Shown in pieces: positions 26,946-35,778 of a stretch of DNA of 64,000 nucleotides; the first letter of the stretch is position 1, and each line of letters opens with the position of its first letter. The notes under the pieces are model-generated. The model did no database searches. It worked only from the letters and a program-made list of their open reading frames with translations, and was not told the DNA's origin. Position numbers and translations under genes: made by a program. Source of the DNA: Betaproteobacteria bacterium UBA1934 (lineage in GTDB: Bacteria > Pseudomonadota > Gammaproteobacteria > Burkholderiales > Rhodocyclaceae); assembly GCA_002337055.1 (NCBI GenBank), contig DDFG01000003.1, forward strand, positions 1 to 64,000, read 5' to 3'.

Positions 26946-27598
26946 CGCGGCTTCTCTCCAGTCGCGCCCTTGTCGGGTTGCGCCCGCAGCGCAAAATCGA
27001 CAAACCCGGCACGGACCGGCGCGGCATCACGCGGCGCATTCTCGCCGCGCGGCAATTCGCCCCGCTGAACGTCAAGTTCGGCAAAACGACGGTCGCGGAA
27101 AGCGCTCTCGCTATTCAAACGGCGGATATAGAGCGGCAACAGGGCAGGGTCGGTCAGACGTCCGCGTAACTCGAGTTCGGACGGATGCAGGACAAACCCG
27201 GTCAGCCACACGCCAGGCACGGTCTGTTGCGACAGCGCGCGCAGACTGGCCGAAAACCCCGCATCGTTACCCGCTTGGCCGCTCTCGATCACGCGCAGGG
27301 CTTCTTCGCGCAACTTCAACTCGGATTCCGCCGTCGCGATTTGCACCAACAGGGCTGCATCGGGTTTGCGCCCCGCCAGCGCCACGGTCTTGGCACCCAG
27401 ATCGGCCTGCGCCGCTTTCAGTTCCGTCTGAACGGCGGCGTCCTCGGCCGCCAAATTCGCCACACGCTGCGCCAGCGCCACCCAGAGTCCCAGGCACAGC
27501 ACGATCAGCAACACCGACCACGCTGCTACCGCGTTAAACGACAACCAGTCGCGCCGGGGCTGGAGCGCGGGCAGGAAGAGATTGATCTGCTGGCTCAT
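26942..27598 (-). CDS. PilN-like MSHA protein (MshI2)
   Basis: PilN/GspL-C-like inner-membrane protein. The 218-residue sequence starts MSQQINLFLPALQPRR, where the INLF box is the PilN motif that binds PilM. It then has one transmembrane helix (about 20-42), a coiled coil (45-105) and a PilN-type domain. I start at the ATG at 27598, which overlaps the mshI stop. It pairs with the PilM-like MshI upstream. Confidence 0.86.
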   Translation of the reverse strand: MSQQINLFLPALQPRRDWLSFNAVAAWSVLLIVLCLGLWVALAQRVANLAAEDAAVQTELKAAQADLGAKTVALAGRKPDAALLVQIATAESELKLREEALRVIESGQAGNDAGFSASLRALSQQTVPGVWLTGFVLHPSELELRGRLTDPALLPLYIRRLNSESAFRDRRFAELDVQRGELPRGENAPRDAAPVRAGFVDFALRAQPDKGATGEKPR

Positions 27599-28530
27599 GT
27601 CTCCGCCCTCAGCGCCGCACCAATTGCCAGCAGGCATTGCGCCTGCCTTTCGGGCGCGCGCAACTCGGGCACGTTGGCGAATTCAATGACGCCACCTAGG
27701 TCCATCGCCTGCACCGGCAGATACAGATTATCCGCCAGCGACGGGAGCAACTCGGGCACCGCACGCTCGACCGCGATTATCAGGCGTGATACGGAGATAA
27801 ACCCGTATTGCCGGTCGAAATTGTCGAATGTGCGCTGAAGTTCAAGGGCCAGACGTTCGAGCATTTGCTGGCGGCGCTCGCCATCCGCCTCGGCCAGCTG
27901 CACCGCCGAAACTTCGATACGTCGAGAGAAATAGAGTTCACCGCGATAGGTGATCAGCAACATGCTGTCGTTTTCCGACAGAGACAGAAAGGCCAGGCCA
28001 CGATTGGGTTCTTCAAACAACGTGGCCACGTTGCGCATCGCGGTTTCCGGGATTTCAATCGCCGCCAGATCGAGTTTGGCGCGATGGAACAGCCCCTGTT
28101 TCGGACCAACTCTCGATTCTGGCGCGACCGCGGCAAAGACATTCGACTGGCGGCCCGTCGCGGCACCTTCAAGCGGAATTTCGAGCACACCGAGCGCCGC
28201 GCCCGCCACCGGAAAGTCGACCAGATCCTTCAAGCGCCAACGCAACGCCTGCGCGCGCTCGTCTTCGGGCACATTCGGCGCTTCGACTTGCAACAAGCGG
28301 TATTCGTCGTCGCCCAGCAAGGTCGTCACCTGATACGCGCCGAGCTTGCGCGCGACGTACAGGCGCTGCAAGGCGTCAAGCTCGTCGCGCTCAATCCGGA
28401 AGGATTCGCAAAGCTCGATGGCAGGGCGCCTTCCCGTTTCTCGCACGGCATGGGCCAGATCGAAACGCCCCCCCCGCCGAATCACCGACAACCAGCCCTT
28501 TTTTCTTCTTGTTTGCAAGAACGAAAGCAT
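27595..28530 (-). CDS. mshI: MSHA biogenesis protein MshI (PilM-like)
   Basis: Cytoplasmic actin-like ATPase-fold protein of the PilM type that recruits the PilN-like partner. The 311-residue protein lacks transmembrane spans. It resembles MshI by position and by its RRGGRFDLAHAVR and ALRWRLKDLVDFPV segments. It heads the leftward operon, with a GACGGGG ribosome site and a promoter at 28559-28587. Confidence 0.85.
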   Translation of the reverse strand: MLSFLQTRRKKGWLSVIRRGGRFDLAHAVRETGRRPAIELCESFRIERDELDALQRLYVARKLGAYQVTTLLGDDEYRLLQVEAPNVPEDERAQALRWRLKDLVDFPVAGAALGVLEIPLEGAATGRQSNVFAAVAPESRVGPKQGLFHRAKLDLAAIEIPETAMRNVATLFEEPNRGLAFLSLSENDSMLLITYRGELYFSRRIEVSAVQLAEADGERRQQMLERLALELQRTFDNFDRQYGFISVSRLIIAVERAVPELLPSLADNLYLPVQAMDLGGVIEFANVPELRAPERQAQCLLAIGAALRAET

Positions 28531-28558
28531 TCTGCCCCGTCAATTTCAAAGTGGCTCA

Positions 28559-28587
28559 AGAATAATCGCCAAGACCCTAAATTTCAA
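28559..28587 (-). promoter_or_regulatory. Promoter of the mshI-mshN operon
   Basis: On the minus strand TTGAAA (28587 to 28582), a 17-nt spacer and TATTCT (28564 to 28559) predict a start near 28552, about 22 nt before the mshI start codon. This keeps the structured sequence at 28640-28776 outside the mshI transcript. Confidence 0.5.
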
Positions 28588-28639
28588 GGCGAATATGGCG
28601 ACATTCGGGGTTCTTTGCACGACCTTGTCGAAGAATGCC

Positions 28640-28776
28640 AACTCGCCCGTCGAAAGCACGGTTGCAAACGCGCAGATTCACTCCCCAAGGCGCTTTGCAA
28701 CCTTGCCCACGGGCAGGTGGCAGCGTATCCTTGGGGCCTGTCGGGAGGGGCAATCTACCATTGCCCTGGTGCAGGC
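28640..28776 (+). ncRNA. Structured, pseudoknot-capable element in the mshI-mshQ gap
   Basis: The 308-bp divergent gap has no ORF but dense secondary structure. Stem A pairs 28660-28673 with 28690-28702 (13 bp, one bulged C). Its 16-nt loop contains CCCCAAGG (28683-28690), complementary to CCTTGGGG at 28729-28736, giving a possible pseudoknot. A small hairpin TGCC-CACG-GGCA follows at 28704-28715. An outer stem GCCTG/CAGGC (28736-28740 with 28772-28776) encloses a 7-bp hairpin GGGCAAT/ATTGCCC (28748-28766). Just before stem A is CCGTC-GAAA-G(C)ACGG, a GAAA-capped hairpin that overlaps it. It lies about 60 nt before mshQ and could be a 5' leader RNA. No known riboswitch class is matched by eye. 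Confidence 0.5.
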
Positions 28777-28838
28777 AAGAGGCTCAACACCCGATGCCAC
28801 ACGAACGAATTTTGAGTATTTTCAAGTCTGGAGAGCGC

Positions 28839-31800
28839 ATGTCGGGGAAACGGGTCTTTTTCCAACGCCTGATGGCCGGACTGACCCTCATTGCCAGCAT
28901 GAGCATCTGTCCGTCCGCAGGCGCCGCCACCTATGCCAACACGGCTACCACCTTTAGCTGGATAGACGCGTCGACGCACCCGAAGGTGGGCTACAACACC
29001 CTCCCCTACAAGTTCAACGGCACGGTCGGAACATCTGCCTGCGGCACGACACCACCCGTTATCGACGACACGATCAGCGACGCCATCCCACTCGGGTTCA
29101 ATTTTTTCTTTGGCGATCGCACTTTCGACAAAGTCCGGATCATGACCAACGGCCGGCTCCAGTTCGTCAACACGGCCCCTGCCTATGACAACACCACCTG
29201 CGGTTTCGGCAGCCCGGTCACCCAGATTCCGATTCCGAACGCCGGGTTGAATTACACCTTGCGCATTTTCGGCAACGACCTCGACCCCACGCTGCAGTCC
29301 GAAACGACCGCCTACGTCACCAGTTGCGTGCGCCGATCCGGCACCAATGCCTGCTACATCAGCTACAAGACGCTAGGCTCGGCACCCAACCGGCAATTCG
29401 TTGTCACCTGGAACAACGTGCCCGAATGGACGGCCACGAGTACCACCACCGGCAACTACAACATTCAGGTCATTCTTCAGGAAAACGGCGAGTTCATCTA
29501 TCAATACGGCACCGACATTCCTGGCCCCGGCGCGTTGACCGGGCAGGTCGGCTGGCAGGTGTCGACAACCGACTACGAGGCACCGTCGGTAGGCTACCCC
29601 CAGCAGAACACGGCTATCCGCTATTACACCCCCCGGCCGGTGATCGAATACCGGATGGAACAGAGCAGTTGGTCGGGCGCCGGCCAGGTGATCGACTCCA
29701 GCGCGTCCGGTCGGCACGGCTCGCCGGTCGGCACGACTCAACCCACCACTGATGGCAAGGTCTGCCGGGGCGCAGCCATTTCCGGCACGGGTAACAACGC
29801 CATTGACACCGGCACCACCATGGCCAATATCGGCAACGCGGGCATGATCGCATTCTGGTACAAATCCAACACCGCCTGGTCCGGCGGCGGCACTCAGGAT
29901 GCTCAACTTTTCGACGCCACCACGGTGAACGGGCAGTGGTTCTTCATGGTCCGCCGCGGCGGAACCGATGCCAATGCCGGCAAGCTGCGCTTCATCGTTA
30001 CCGACAACACCGGCGCGCTGCGCGTCGTCGAGACGCCGGCGTTGACGGTCGCCGCCAACACCTGGAAGCACATCGCGGTGACGTGGAATCTCAACAATCT
30101 TGCCACCGCCAATAACGACAAACTGACCATCTATGTCGACGGCGTGCAGCAGGCGCAGACCGCCTTTACCTCCACCACCACAACCTTGTCGCCGCAGATC
30201 GGCACACTGTATCTGGGTGGCAACCGCGCCGGATTGGTCGGTCAGAACGGTACCTCAAACTCGCTGAACGGTGTGCTTGATGAGGTGAATGTGTACAACT
30301 ACGCAGCGCCGTTGGCCAAAATCACCCAGGTGATGAATCAGGTCAACACCGTTTGCATGCATCACTACTCGATCTCCACCGCCGGTTCGGCGCCGGCGTG
30401 TCAGCCGCCTCAAGTGACGATCACCGCACACACCAAGGAACATCTTCCGTTCACCACCAGCACCAGCATCACCGTCAGCACATCCGACAATACTGGCACC
30501 TGGTCCCTGTTGAACGGGCGCGGCACCTTAACGCCGGGTCCAAACGGCACCGCAACCTACAACTTTGTAGCGGAACCACAAGTGGTTCTGGCGCTGACCC
30601 GCACCGCCTCTGCTTCGCCCGTCACAGTGAGCGTCTCGGATGGCGTGTACGGTATTGGCGAAAACGCGCCGCTAACGGTCACCGCCTGCGGTACCGGCAA
30701 ATTCAACGCCTGCGAAGCCGCATGCACGCCTACGGCCGCGTCCAACGGTTACGCTCAGCTCTATACCAAGCTGGCACCGAACGGTTTTAATTTGAACCTG
30801 GTGGCGTTAACACCGGGCGGCACGCTCGATGCGACTTTCAGCAAACCCGTGACGATCAACCTGCTCGCCAACACCAACCCGCCAACCCTCAACACCACCA
30901 CCAATTGCCCGACCGCGCAGAATGCGACCATTGCCATCGGCACGCCCACCTTCGCCGCGGGACGCGCCACCGTGGCGGTACCGGCGGTGGGCACGGCCTA
31001 CCGCGATGTCCGGGTTCAATTCGTGTGCTCCGCCGCCAATTGCGGCACGGCGACCACGGTCTGCGCCACCGATGCCTTCGCCATCCGGCCCGCGTCGTTC
31101 ACCCCGGTGCTGCCTACAAGCGCGGATGCCGCAAACGGCAGCAACGCTACCGCGACACCGACCACGATTGCCGGCAATGCCTTCACCATTGTCGCCAACA
31201 CGGCGACGGCGGGCTATGACACCGCTCCCAATGTCGACGCCGGCAAAGTCGAGTGGCCCGGCAAGCCGGCAAATGGCCGCCCGGGCACGCTGCCGGGCAC
31301 CTTGTTGGGCTGGTTTGCCACGCCGGCCGTGTCGGCCACCGGCGATGGCGCCCAGGCGGATAACCTGACTTACGACGAAGTCGGCTATTTCCGGCTTGCC
31401 GCCGCCGGCCTGTATGACACCTCGTGGACGGGTTGGTCGGGCGATGTCGGCAACGGCGACTGTATCGCCAACTCCTATAGTAATGTCGCCGACGCCACCG
31501 GACGATATGGCTGCGTGATTGCCAATCAGGCCGCCACAACTTATCTCGGCCGCTTCATCCCCCATCACTTCGACAGTGTGCTGACACCCGCCTGCACCAA
31601 TGCCGGCGGCAACTTCACCTATTCGGGCCAGGCTTTCAAGATGGTGCTGTCGGCACGCAATCTAAGTGGCGCGGTGACGCAGAACTACGCCGACAATTTC
31701 GCCAAGGCCATTACCCTGACGGACGCCAATGCTGTTTCGCCGGGCACGCTGGCGCCCGCCAACCTCCCCAGCACCGCATTTGCCGCCGGGACCACCGCCT

Positions 31801-32399
31801 CCACCGACGTCACCTTCACCTTCGACCGATCCGCTGGCAACTCGCCGCCCGGTACGGTCAAGCCGCGCGCCACGGATGCCGATGCGGTCTCCTCGTCGCT
31901 TGGCAGCGAAGGCACTCAGCAGATTCGCATCGGCAGGCTGTGGATCGGCAATGCCTACGGGCCGGTCGGCAAGAATCTGGTGTTGCCCTTCCAGTTGCAG
32001 TACTGGAACGGCCAGGCGTTCGTCATCAATGCGCAAGATACTTGCACCGCTCTCACTGCTGCCAATTTCGGCATCGGCAACCACGTGCTGCTGACGCCGG
32101 CCAATATCCCAGTGACTGCGATCAACGTCGCCAGCGCAGCCGGCGGAGGCAGCATCACCATCGCCGCGCCCAACGTCTCGGGCAGCGTAGACGTGGTCGC
32201 GAAGTTGGGTGCGACCCTAAACATGTGCCCGGGATGGACACCCAGCTACCCTGCCGGCACACCCGCCCTGGCGCCGTGGTTGCGCGGTCGCGCCACCTGC
32301 GCGACGACCTTCGATCGCGACCCGGTGGCGCGCGCCACCTTCGGCATCTTTGGCGAAAGCGCGAAAAAGGGCCCGATCTATATTCGGGAAAACCATTGA
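28839..32399 (+). CDS. mshQ: MSHA biogenesis protein MshQ-like, LamG and DUF6701 domains
   Basis: Very large exported protein (1186 residues), possibly a pilus-tip adhesin or assembly factor. It has a signal peptide (cleavage near SAGA, residue 29), an N-terminal beta domain (about 30-260), and a LamG/concanavalin-like domain (about 265-490, with IAFWYKS and WKHIAVTW). A linker follows (to about 620), then a long C-terminal DUF6701-type region typical of MshQ. Many paired cysteines and Thr/Ala/Asn richness suggest a secreted fold. GGAGA precedes the ATG. It is the first gene of the rightward operon, whereas in Vibrio mshQ is last. Confidence 0.87.
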   Translation: MSGKRVFFQRLMAGLTLIASMSICPSAGAATYANTATTFSWIDASTHPKVGYNTLPYKFNGTVGTSACGTTPPVIDDTISDAIPLGFNFFFGDRTFDKVRIMTNGRLQFVNTAPAYDNTTCGFGSPVTQIPIPNAGLNYTLRIFGNDLDPTLQSETTAYVTSCVRRSGTNACYISYKTLGSAPNRQFVVTWNNVPEWTATSTTTGNYNIQVILQENGEFIYQYGTDIPGPGALTGQVGWQVSTTDYEAPSVGYPQQNTAIRYYTPRPVIEYRMEQSSWSGAGQVIDSSASGRHGSPVGTTQPTTDGKVCRGAAISGTGNNAIDTGTTMANIGNAGMIAFWYKSNTAWSGGGTQDAQLFDATTVNGQWFFMVRRGGTDANAGKLRFIVTDNTGALRVVETPALTVAANTWKHIAVTWNLNNLATANNDKLTIYVDGVQQAQTAFTSTTTTLSPQIGTLYLGGNRAGLVGQNGTSNSLNGVLDEVNVYNYAAPLAKITQVMNQVNTVCMHHYSISTAGSAPACQPPQVTITAHTKEHLPFTTSTSITVSTSDNTGTWSLLNGRGTLTPGPNGTATYNFVAEPQVVLALTRTASASPVTVSVSDGVYGIGENAPLTVTACGTGKFNACEAACTPTAASNGYAQLYTKLAPNGFNLNLVALTPGGTLDATFSKPVTINLLANTNPPTLNTTTNCPTAQNATIAIGTPTFAAGRATVAVPAVGTAYRDVRVQFVCSAANCGTATTVCATDAFAIRPASFTPVLPTSADAANGSNATATPTTIAGNAFTIVANTATAGYDTAPNVDAGKVEWPGKPANGRPGTLPGTLLGWFATPAVSATGDGAQADNLTYDEVGYFRLAAAGLYDTSWTGWSGDVGNGDCIANSYSNVADATGRYGCVIANQAATTYLGRFIPHHFDSVLTPACTNAGGNFTYSGQAFKMVLSARNLSGAVTQNYADNFAKAITLTDANAVSPGTLAPANLPSTAFAAGTTASTDVTFTFDRSAGNSPPGTVKPRATDADAVSSSLGSEGTQQIRIGRLWIGNAYGPVGKNLVLPFQLQYWNGQAFVINAQDTCTALTAANFGIGNHVLLTPANIPVTAINVASAAGGGSITIAAPNVSGSVDVVAKLGATLNMCPGWTPSYPAGTPALAPWLRGRATCATTFDRDPVARATFGIFGESAKKGPIYIRENH

Positions 32400-32866
32400 C
32401 CCCTACCAAACTCCACCGATTCCGGCGAGCGACGCGCCCAAACGGGTTTACGCTGATCGAAATGATCACGGTATTGATCCTGATCGGCATTCTGGCGTTC
32501 ACCGCCCTGCCTCACCTGTTCGACCAATCCACCTTCGAGAGCCGCGGATTCCGCGACCAGAGCCTGTCGATCCTGCGTTACGCTCAAAAGAGCGCCATTG
32601 CCCAGCGGCGCACGGTATGCGTCTCGCTCGCGGCCACTGCGGTAACCGTCAGCATTGCCAGCGCCGCCGATTCGCTCACCTGCGACACCGCGCTCGCGCT
32701 GCCCAACCCCAACCCGCGCGCGGGCAGCGGCCTGACCGCCAATGTGACCGGCTTTCGTTATCTGCCCGAGGGCGGCACCGACCAGACCGCCGCCAACGTC
32801 CTCATCACCATCGCCGGTGCGTCGGCCCCGATCAATGTCGACAAGGTGACGGGCTATGTCTATTGA
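32396..32866 (+). CDS. mshC: MSHA minor pilin MshC-like (GspH/FimT type)
   Basis: Prepilin-like minor pilin. The 156-residue product starts at TTG (32396) overlapping the mshQ stop as TTGA; no ATG fits. After a basic leader comes the prepilin peptidase site NG|FTLIEMI with glutamate at +5 and a hydrophobic helix. A GspH-like domain follows (RDQSLSILRYAQKSAIAQRR). The C-terminal 11 bp overlap mshD. Confidence 0.85.
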   Translation: MTPTKLHRFRRATRPNGFTLIEMITVLILIGILAFTALPHLFDQSTFESRGFRDQSLSILRYAQKSAIAQRRTVCVSLAATAVTVSIASAADSLTCDTALALPNPNPRAGSGLTANVTGFRYLPEGGTDQTAANVLITIAGASAPINVDKVTGYVY

Positions 32867-33344
32867 CACCGCCGCCTCCTGCCCCCGGCAGACCGGATTG
32901 ACGCTGATCGAGCTGATCATCTTCATCGTCGTCATCGGGGTCGGCCTGGTCGGCATTCTTTCGGTGATGAACGTGACCGTGCGCGGCAGCGCCGATCCGA
33001 TGATCCGCAAACAAGCCATCTCGTTCGCCGAATCGGTGCTGGAAGAAGTGCTGACCAAGAGCTACGCCGACAAACTCGCCGCTGCCGACACCGCACCATG
33101 TGCCAACCGACCGGCCTATATCGGCGTGGATGACTACGCCTGCTTCAGTGGCAGCCCCGCCAGCGCAGTCATCCGGGGCGATTCAACGCTTGGCGGTACG
33201 AGCATCGCCGCACTGGCCAGCTATCAGGCCACCGTCACCGTCACCCCCGCCTCGGTAAATGGCCTGACGCTGAAGCGCATCGTCGTCACCGTTACTGGCG
33301 GCGGCGAAACCATCCAGTTGCGCGGTTACCGGGCCAATTACTGA
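32856..33344 (+). CDS. mshD: MSHA minor pilin MshD-like
   Basis: Type IV prepilin-like protein of 162 residues with the cleavage site TG|LTLIELIIF (glutamate at +5) at about residues 14-20. The region RKQAISFAESVLEEVL resembles MshD/GspI-type minor pilins. Two cysteines (CANRP, YACFSG) may form a disulfide. AAGGTGA precedes the ATG. It overlaps mshC and lies 2 bp before mshO. Confidence 0.85.
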   Translation: MSIDTAASCPRQTGLTLIELIIFIVVIGVGLVGILSVMNVTVRGSADPMIRKQAISFAESVLEEVLTKSYADKLAAADTAPCANRPAYIGVDDYACFSGSPASAVIRGDSTLGGTSIAALASYQATVTVTPASVNGLTLKRIVVTVTGGGETIQLRGYRANY

Positions 33345-33346
33345 TC

Positions 33347-34264
33347 ATGGCCAACACGCCCTCGCCCATCCGAACGAACAACGGCTTCACGCTGGTGGAG
33401 GCGCTGATCGTCATCGTAATCACCGGCATTCTGGCTGCCATGGTGGGTGCGATTTTGCGCACACCGGTCGACGCTTATTTCGATGCAGCGCGACGGGCCG
33501 AACTGACGGATATCGCCGACACCGCCGTGCGACGGATGTCGCGCGACATCCACCGGGCGCTGCCCAACACCGTGCGCAGCCCGCCGGGCGCCTCGCAGTG
33601 CATCGAATTCATGCCCACCAAGCTGGGCGGCCGTTACCGCACCGCTGCGGACGGTGGCGGCAACGGCGACCCACTCGATTTCACGATCAGCGACGGTAGT
33701 TTCGACATGTTGTGGCCGAACGGCAGCATTCTCCCTGCCTCGCAGCGCATCGCCGCAAACGACGTGATCGCCATCTACAACGATGGCACGGTTGGTCACA
33801 ACGCTTATATTGGCGACAATGCCGTCAAGGTGGCGAGTGTGACTGATTACAGCACCGGCGCATTGGTCGGTTCCTCGCGCATCACGCTCTCGACGACCGC
33901 CACCACGCCTTTCAACCTCAAGGCTTTTCCCGCCGAATCACCCGGTAACCGCTTTTTCGTCATTCCGGCCAATGAACACGTCGTCGCCTACTATTGCAAG
34001 AACAACGCGCTCTACCGCTATTCGCGGACATTGACTGGCCCGTGGCCCGTCAAAGCGAATTGCGGCGAAATGACCAGCCTCGCCACCGAAGCGCTGCTAG
34101 CCAGCAACATCAGCACCTGCAACATCGTTTATGAGCCCCCCGGATCAGGCACCGGTGCGCTGAGTCGATACGGCCTCGTGTCGATCATGCTGGAAATCAA
34201 GGATACCCCCAGCGGCGAGAGCGTCAGACTTTACCACCAGGTTCATGTGGACAATACGCCATGA
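33347..34264 (+). CDS. mshO: MSHA minor pilin MshO-like (GspJ/PilW type)
   Basis: Large minor pilin of 305 residues. It has the prepilin site NG|FTLVEALIVIVITGILAAMV near residues 12-16 and the RRMSRDIHRALPNTVR segment typical of MshO/PilW-like proteins. Its remaining beta-rich domain contains several cysteines. The mshP start overlaps its stop by ATGA. Confidence 0.86.
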   Translation: MANTPSPIRTNNGFTLVEALIVIVITGILAAMVGAILRTPVDAYFDAARRAELTDIADTAVRRMSRDIHRALPNTVRSPPGASQCIEFMPTKLGGRYRTAADGGGNGDPLDFTISDGSFDMLWPNGSILPASQRIAANDVIAIYNDGTVGHNAYIGDNAVKVASVTDYSTGALVGSSRITLSTTATTPFNLKAFPAESPGNRFFVIPANEHVVAYYCKNNALYRYSRTLTGPWPVKANCGEMTSLATEALLASNISTCNIVYEPPGSGTGALSRYGLVSIMLEIKDTPSGESVRLYHQVHVDNTP

Positions 34265-34671
34265 AGCCACCCCGCCCGCCTTTCCGAAAACCGCGCGGAT
34301 TCGCCATGATTTCCGCGATCTTCGTGCTGCTGGTGTTTGTTGCGCTGGGTGCCTTCATGCTCACCTTCAGCAGCGGCCAGCAAATCACCTCAAGCCAGGA
34401 CATTCAAGGTTCGCGCGCATTGGCAGCGGCACGCAGCGGCATGCAGTGGGCGATCGCCCGCTTGAACGGCGCGGCCGATTGCACCCCCGCCGTCGCCGGG
34501 TTCTCACTCGAAGGTTTTGCCATCAACGTGCAATGTGAAGTCAATAACTACACGGAAGGTGTCGACGCCCGCAGAATCTTCCGCGTCACCGTCACTGCCA
34601 GTAGCAGCGGCAGCGCTGTGGGGAGTGTAGGATATATAGAGCGGCAGGTCAGCAGCTTTATAGAGTTCTGA
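34261..34671 (+). CDS. mshP: MSHA minor pilin MshP-like (PilX/GspK type)
   Basis: Minor pilin of 136 residues with a leader ending RG|FAMISAIFVLLVF. Residue +5 of the mature helix is serine instead of glutamate, a known feature of GspK/PilX-type tip pilins, which cap the pseudopilus. Two cysteines (ADCTPAV, NVQCEVN) are likely bridged. It is the last gene of the rightward operon. Confidence 0.85.
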   Translation: MKPPRPPFRKPRGFAMISAIFVLLVFVALGAFMLTFSSGQQITSSQDIQGSRALAAARSGMQWAIARLNGAADCTPAVAGFSLEGFAINVQCEVNNYTEGVDARRIFRVTVTASSSGSAVGSVGYIERQVSSFIEF

Positions 34672-34697
34672 GCCCGCAAGCCTCAAAACCCCGAGGC

Positions 34698-34721
34698 AAA
34701 AAAAAGCCGCCCGCAGGCGGC
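34698..34721 (-). terminator. Terminator of the mshA pilin gene
   Basis: On the minus strand GCCGCC-TGCG-GGCGGC (34721 to 34706) is followed by eight T (34705 to 34698). It lies 23 bp after the mshA stop. On the plus strand no U tract follows, so it would not end the mshP transcript. Confidence 0.9.
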
Positions 34722-34744
34722 GTTGACCTCAATTCAAGAACTAC

Positions 34745-35191
34745 CTACTTGGTGCCAACCAGAACGAAGTTAGCAGAAATCGTCGTATCGTCATTGTTGG
34801 TAACTTTACAAGTCACCGTGTCGCCAACATTTGTAAGTGTTCCGGAAACCGTCGAAAGCGCATAGGTTCCCGCGCCACTCGCGGCAAAACTGACACCCGC
34901 CTGCATCAAATTGCCAGCTACGGTATTGGTACAGCCGCCAGATGTATCGATCACGGGCGCGCCAATTGCGGTTGCCGAGGCCAGCGCCTTACCCTGAACC
35001 TGTCCTTTGGCCATCGCGGCAGCATAGTTAATGTTACTACCCGAGTTCAGCGCACCGGCAACACCCTGTGCAGCCGCTTTTCTGGCATCGCCACTCATGT
35101 CAACGAACTTCGGCAGCGCCGTCGCGGCCAGAATGCCGAGAATGACGATCACAACGATCAGTTCGATCAGCGTAAAACCCTGTTGTTTCAT
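34745..35191 (-). CDS. mshA: MSHA major pilin-like protein MshA
   Basis: Type IVb-like prepilin of 148 residues. It has a five-residue leader MKQQG, mature FTLIELIVVIVILGILAATAL with glutamate at +5, then a globular domain with cysteines (GGCTNT, VTCKV) that probably form the C-terminal disulfide loop. It ends TISANFVLVGTK. AGGAGA precedes the start and a strong terminator follows, consistent with abundant expression. The neighbouring pilin 19 bp upstream is a paralogue. Confidence 0.88.
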   Translation of the reverse strand: MKQQGFTLIELIVVIVILGILAATALPKFVDMSGDARKAAAQGVAGALNSGSNINYAAAMAKGQVQGKALASATAIGAPVIDTSGGCTNTVAGNLMQAGVSFAASGAGTYALSTVSGTLTNVGDTVTCKVTNNDDTTISANFVLVGTK

Positions 35192-35210
35192 TAAAGTCTC
35201 CTGGAAAAAA

Positions 35211-35696
35211 TCAGCTGCAGTTGGCGACCGTCAGATTGGTCGGGCCGCTATTTGCCGGCAAAGTATTGGCGCCCGTTGCCTCTGTATACGTAATCGAGCA
35301 GGAGGCGTGATTGGCGTCGGGCGTGATGGTCACGACAGGTGCGGCAATGGTGACCGTATAGTCGGGCGTCAACACCCCGGCGACCAGGTTGATGGTCGCG
35401 GCACTGGGATAGCCGTTGACAAACACGACGTCAACACCTTCCATATTCACATCCTGGTTGCCGGTAGGGTTTCCGGTGTAACCGGCCTGGCTACCGCGCG
35501 TGATCAACTGGGCGTGCGCCAATGCGGCGGCTGCCTTGATTGCGCCGAGGGCGCCGTTCATCTTGGCGATGCGGGCATCGGCCTGCATTTGCGCAAATTT
35601 GGGCAGCGCGACGGCGGCCAGAATGCCCAGAATGGTGATGACGACGATCAGTTCGATCAGGGTGAAACCCCGGCTCGTTTTTTTCGCTTTGTTCAT
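35211..35696 (-). CDS. mshB: Second MSHA pilin MshB-like
   Basis: Prepilin of 161 residues with leader MNKAKKTSRG, mature FTLIELIVVITILGILAAVAL and a globular part. Two late cysteines (HASCSIT and the penultimate residue of VANCS) suggest a C-terminal disulfide. A GGGGAAAG ribosome site supports the ATG at 35696; the open frame upstream runs into mshF. It could be the major pilin instead of its neighbour. Assignment of A and B is by order only. Confidence 0.85.
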   Translation of the reverse strand: MNKAKKTSRGFTLIELIVVITILGILAAVALPKFAQMQADARIAKMNGALGAIKAAAALAHAQLITRGSQAGYTGNPTGNQDVNMEGVDVVFVNGYPSAATINLVAGVLTPDYTVTIAAPVVTITPDANHASCSITYTEATGANTLPANSGPTNLTVANCS

Positions 35697-35778
35697 GTTC
35701 TTACTTTCCCCACTGTTCGGATAATCCCGTTTGTTATCGGCAATCTGGCACGCTCTCTTGAGCCATTTGGGCCGAATC

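Noticed and set aside
28640..28776. c-di-GMP-I (GEMM) riboswitch before mshQ
   Set aside because: A GAAA-capped hairpin and GCAAA are present, but the conserved GGUAGGUAGCGGGG-like segment and core order are missing on both strands.
34698..34730. Terminator for the rightward mshP operon
   Set aside because: On the plus strand the hairpin is followed by GTTGACC, not a U tract; only the minus strand fits.
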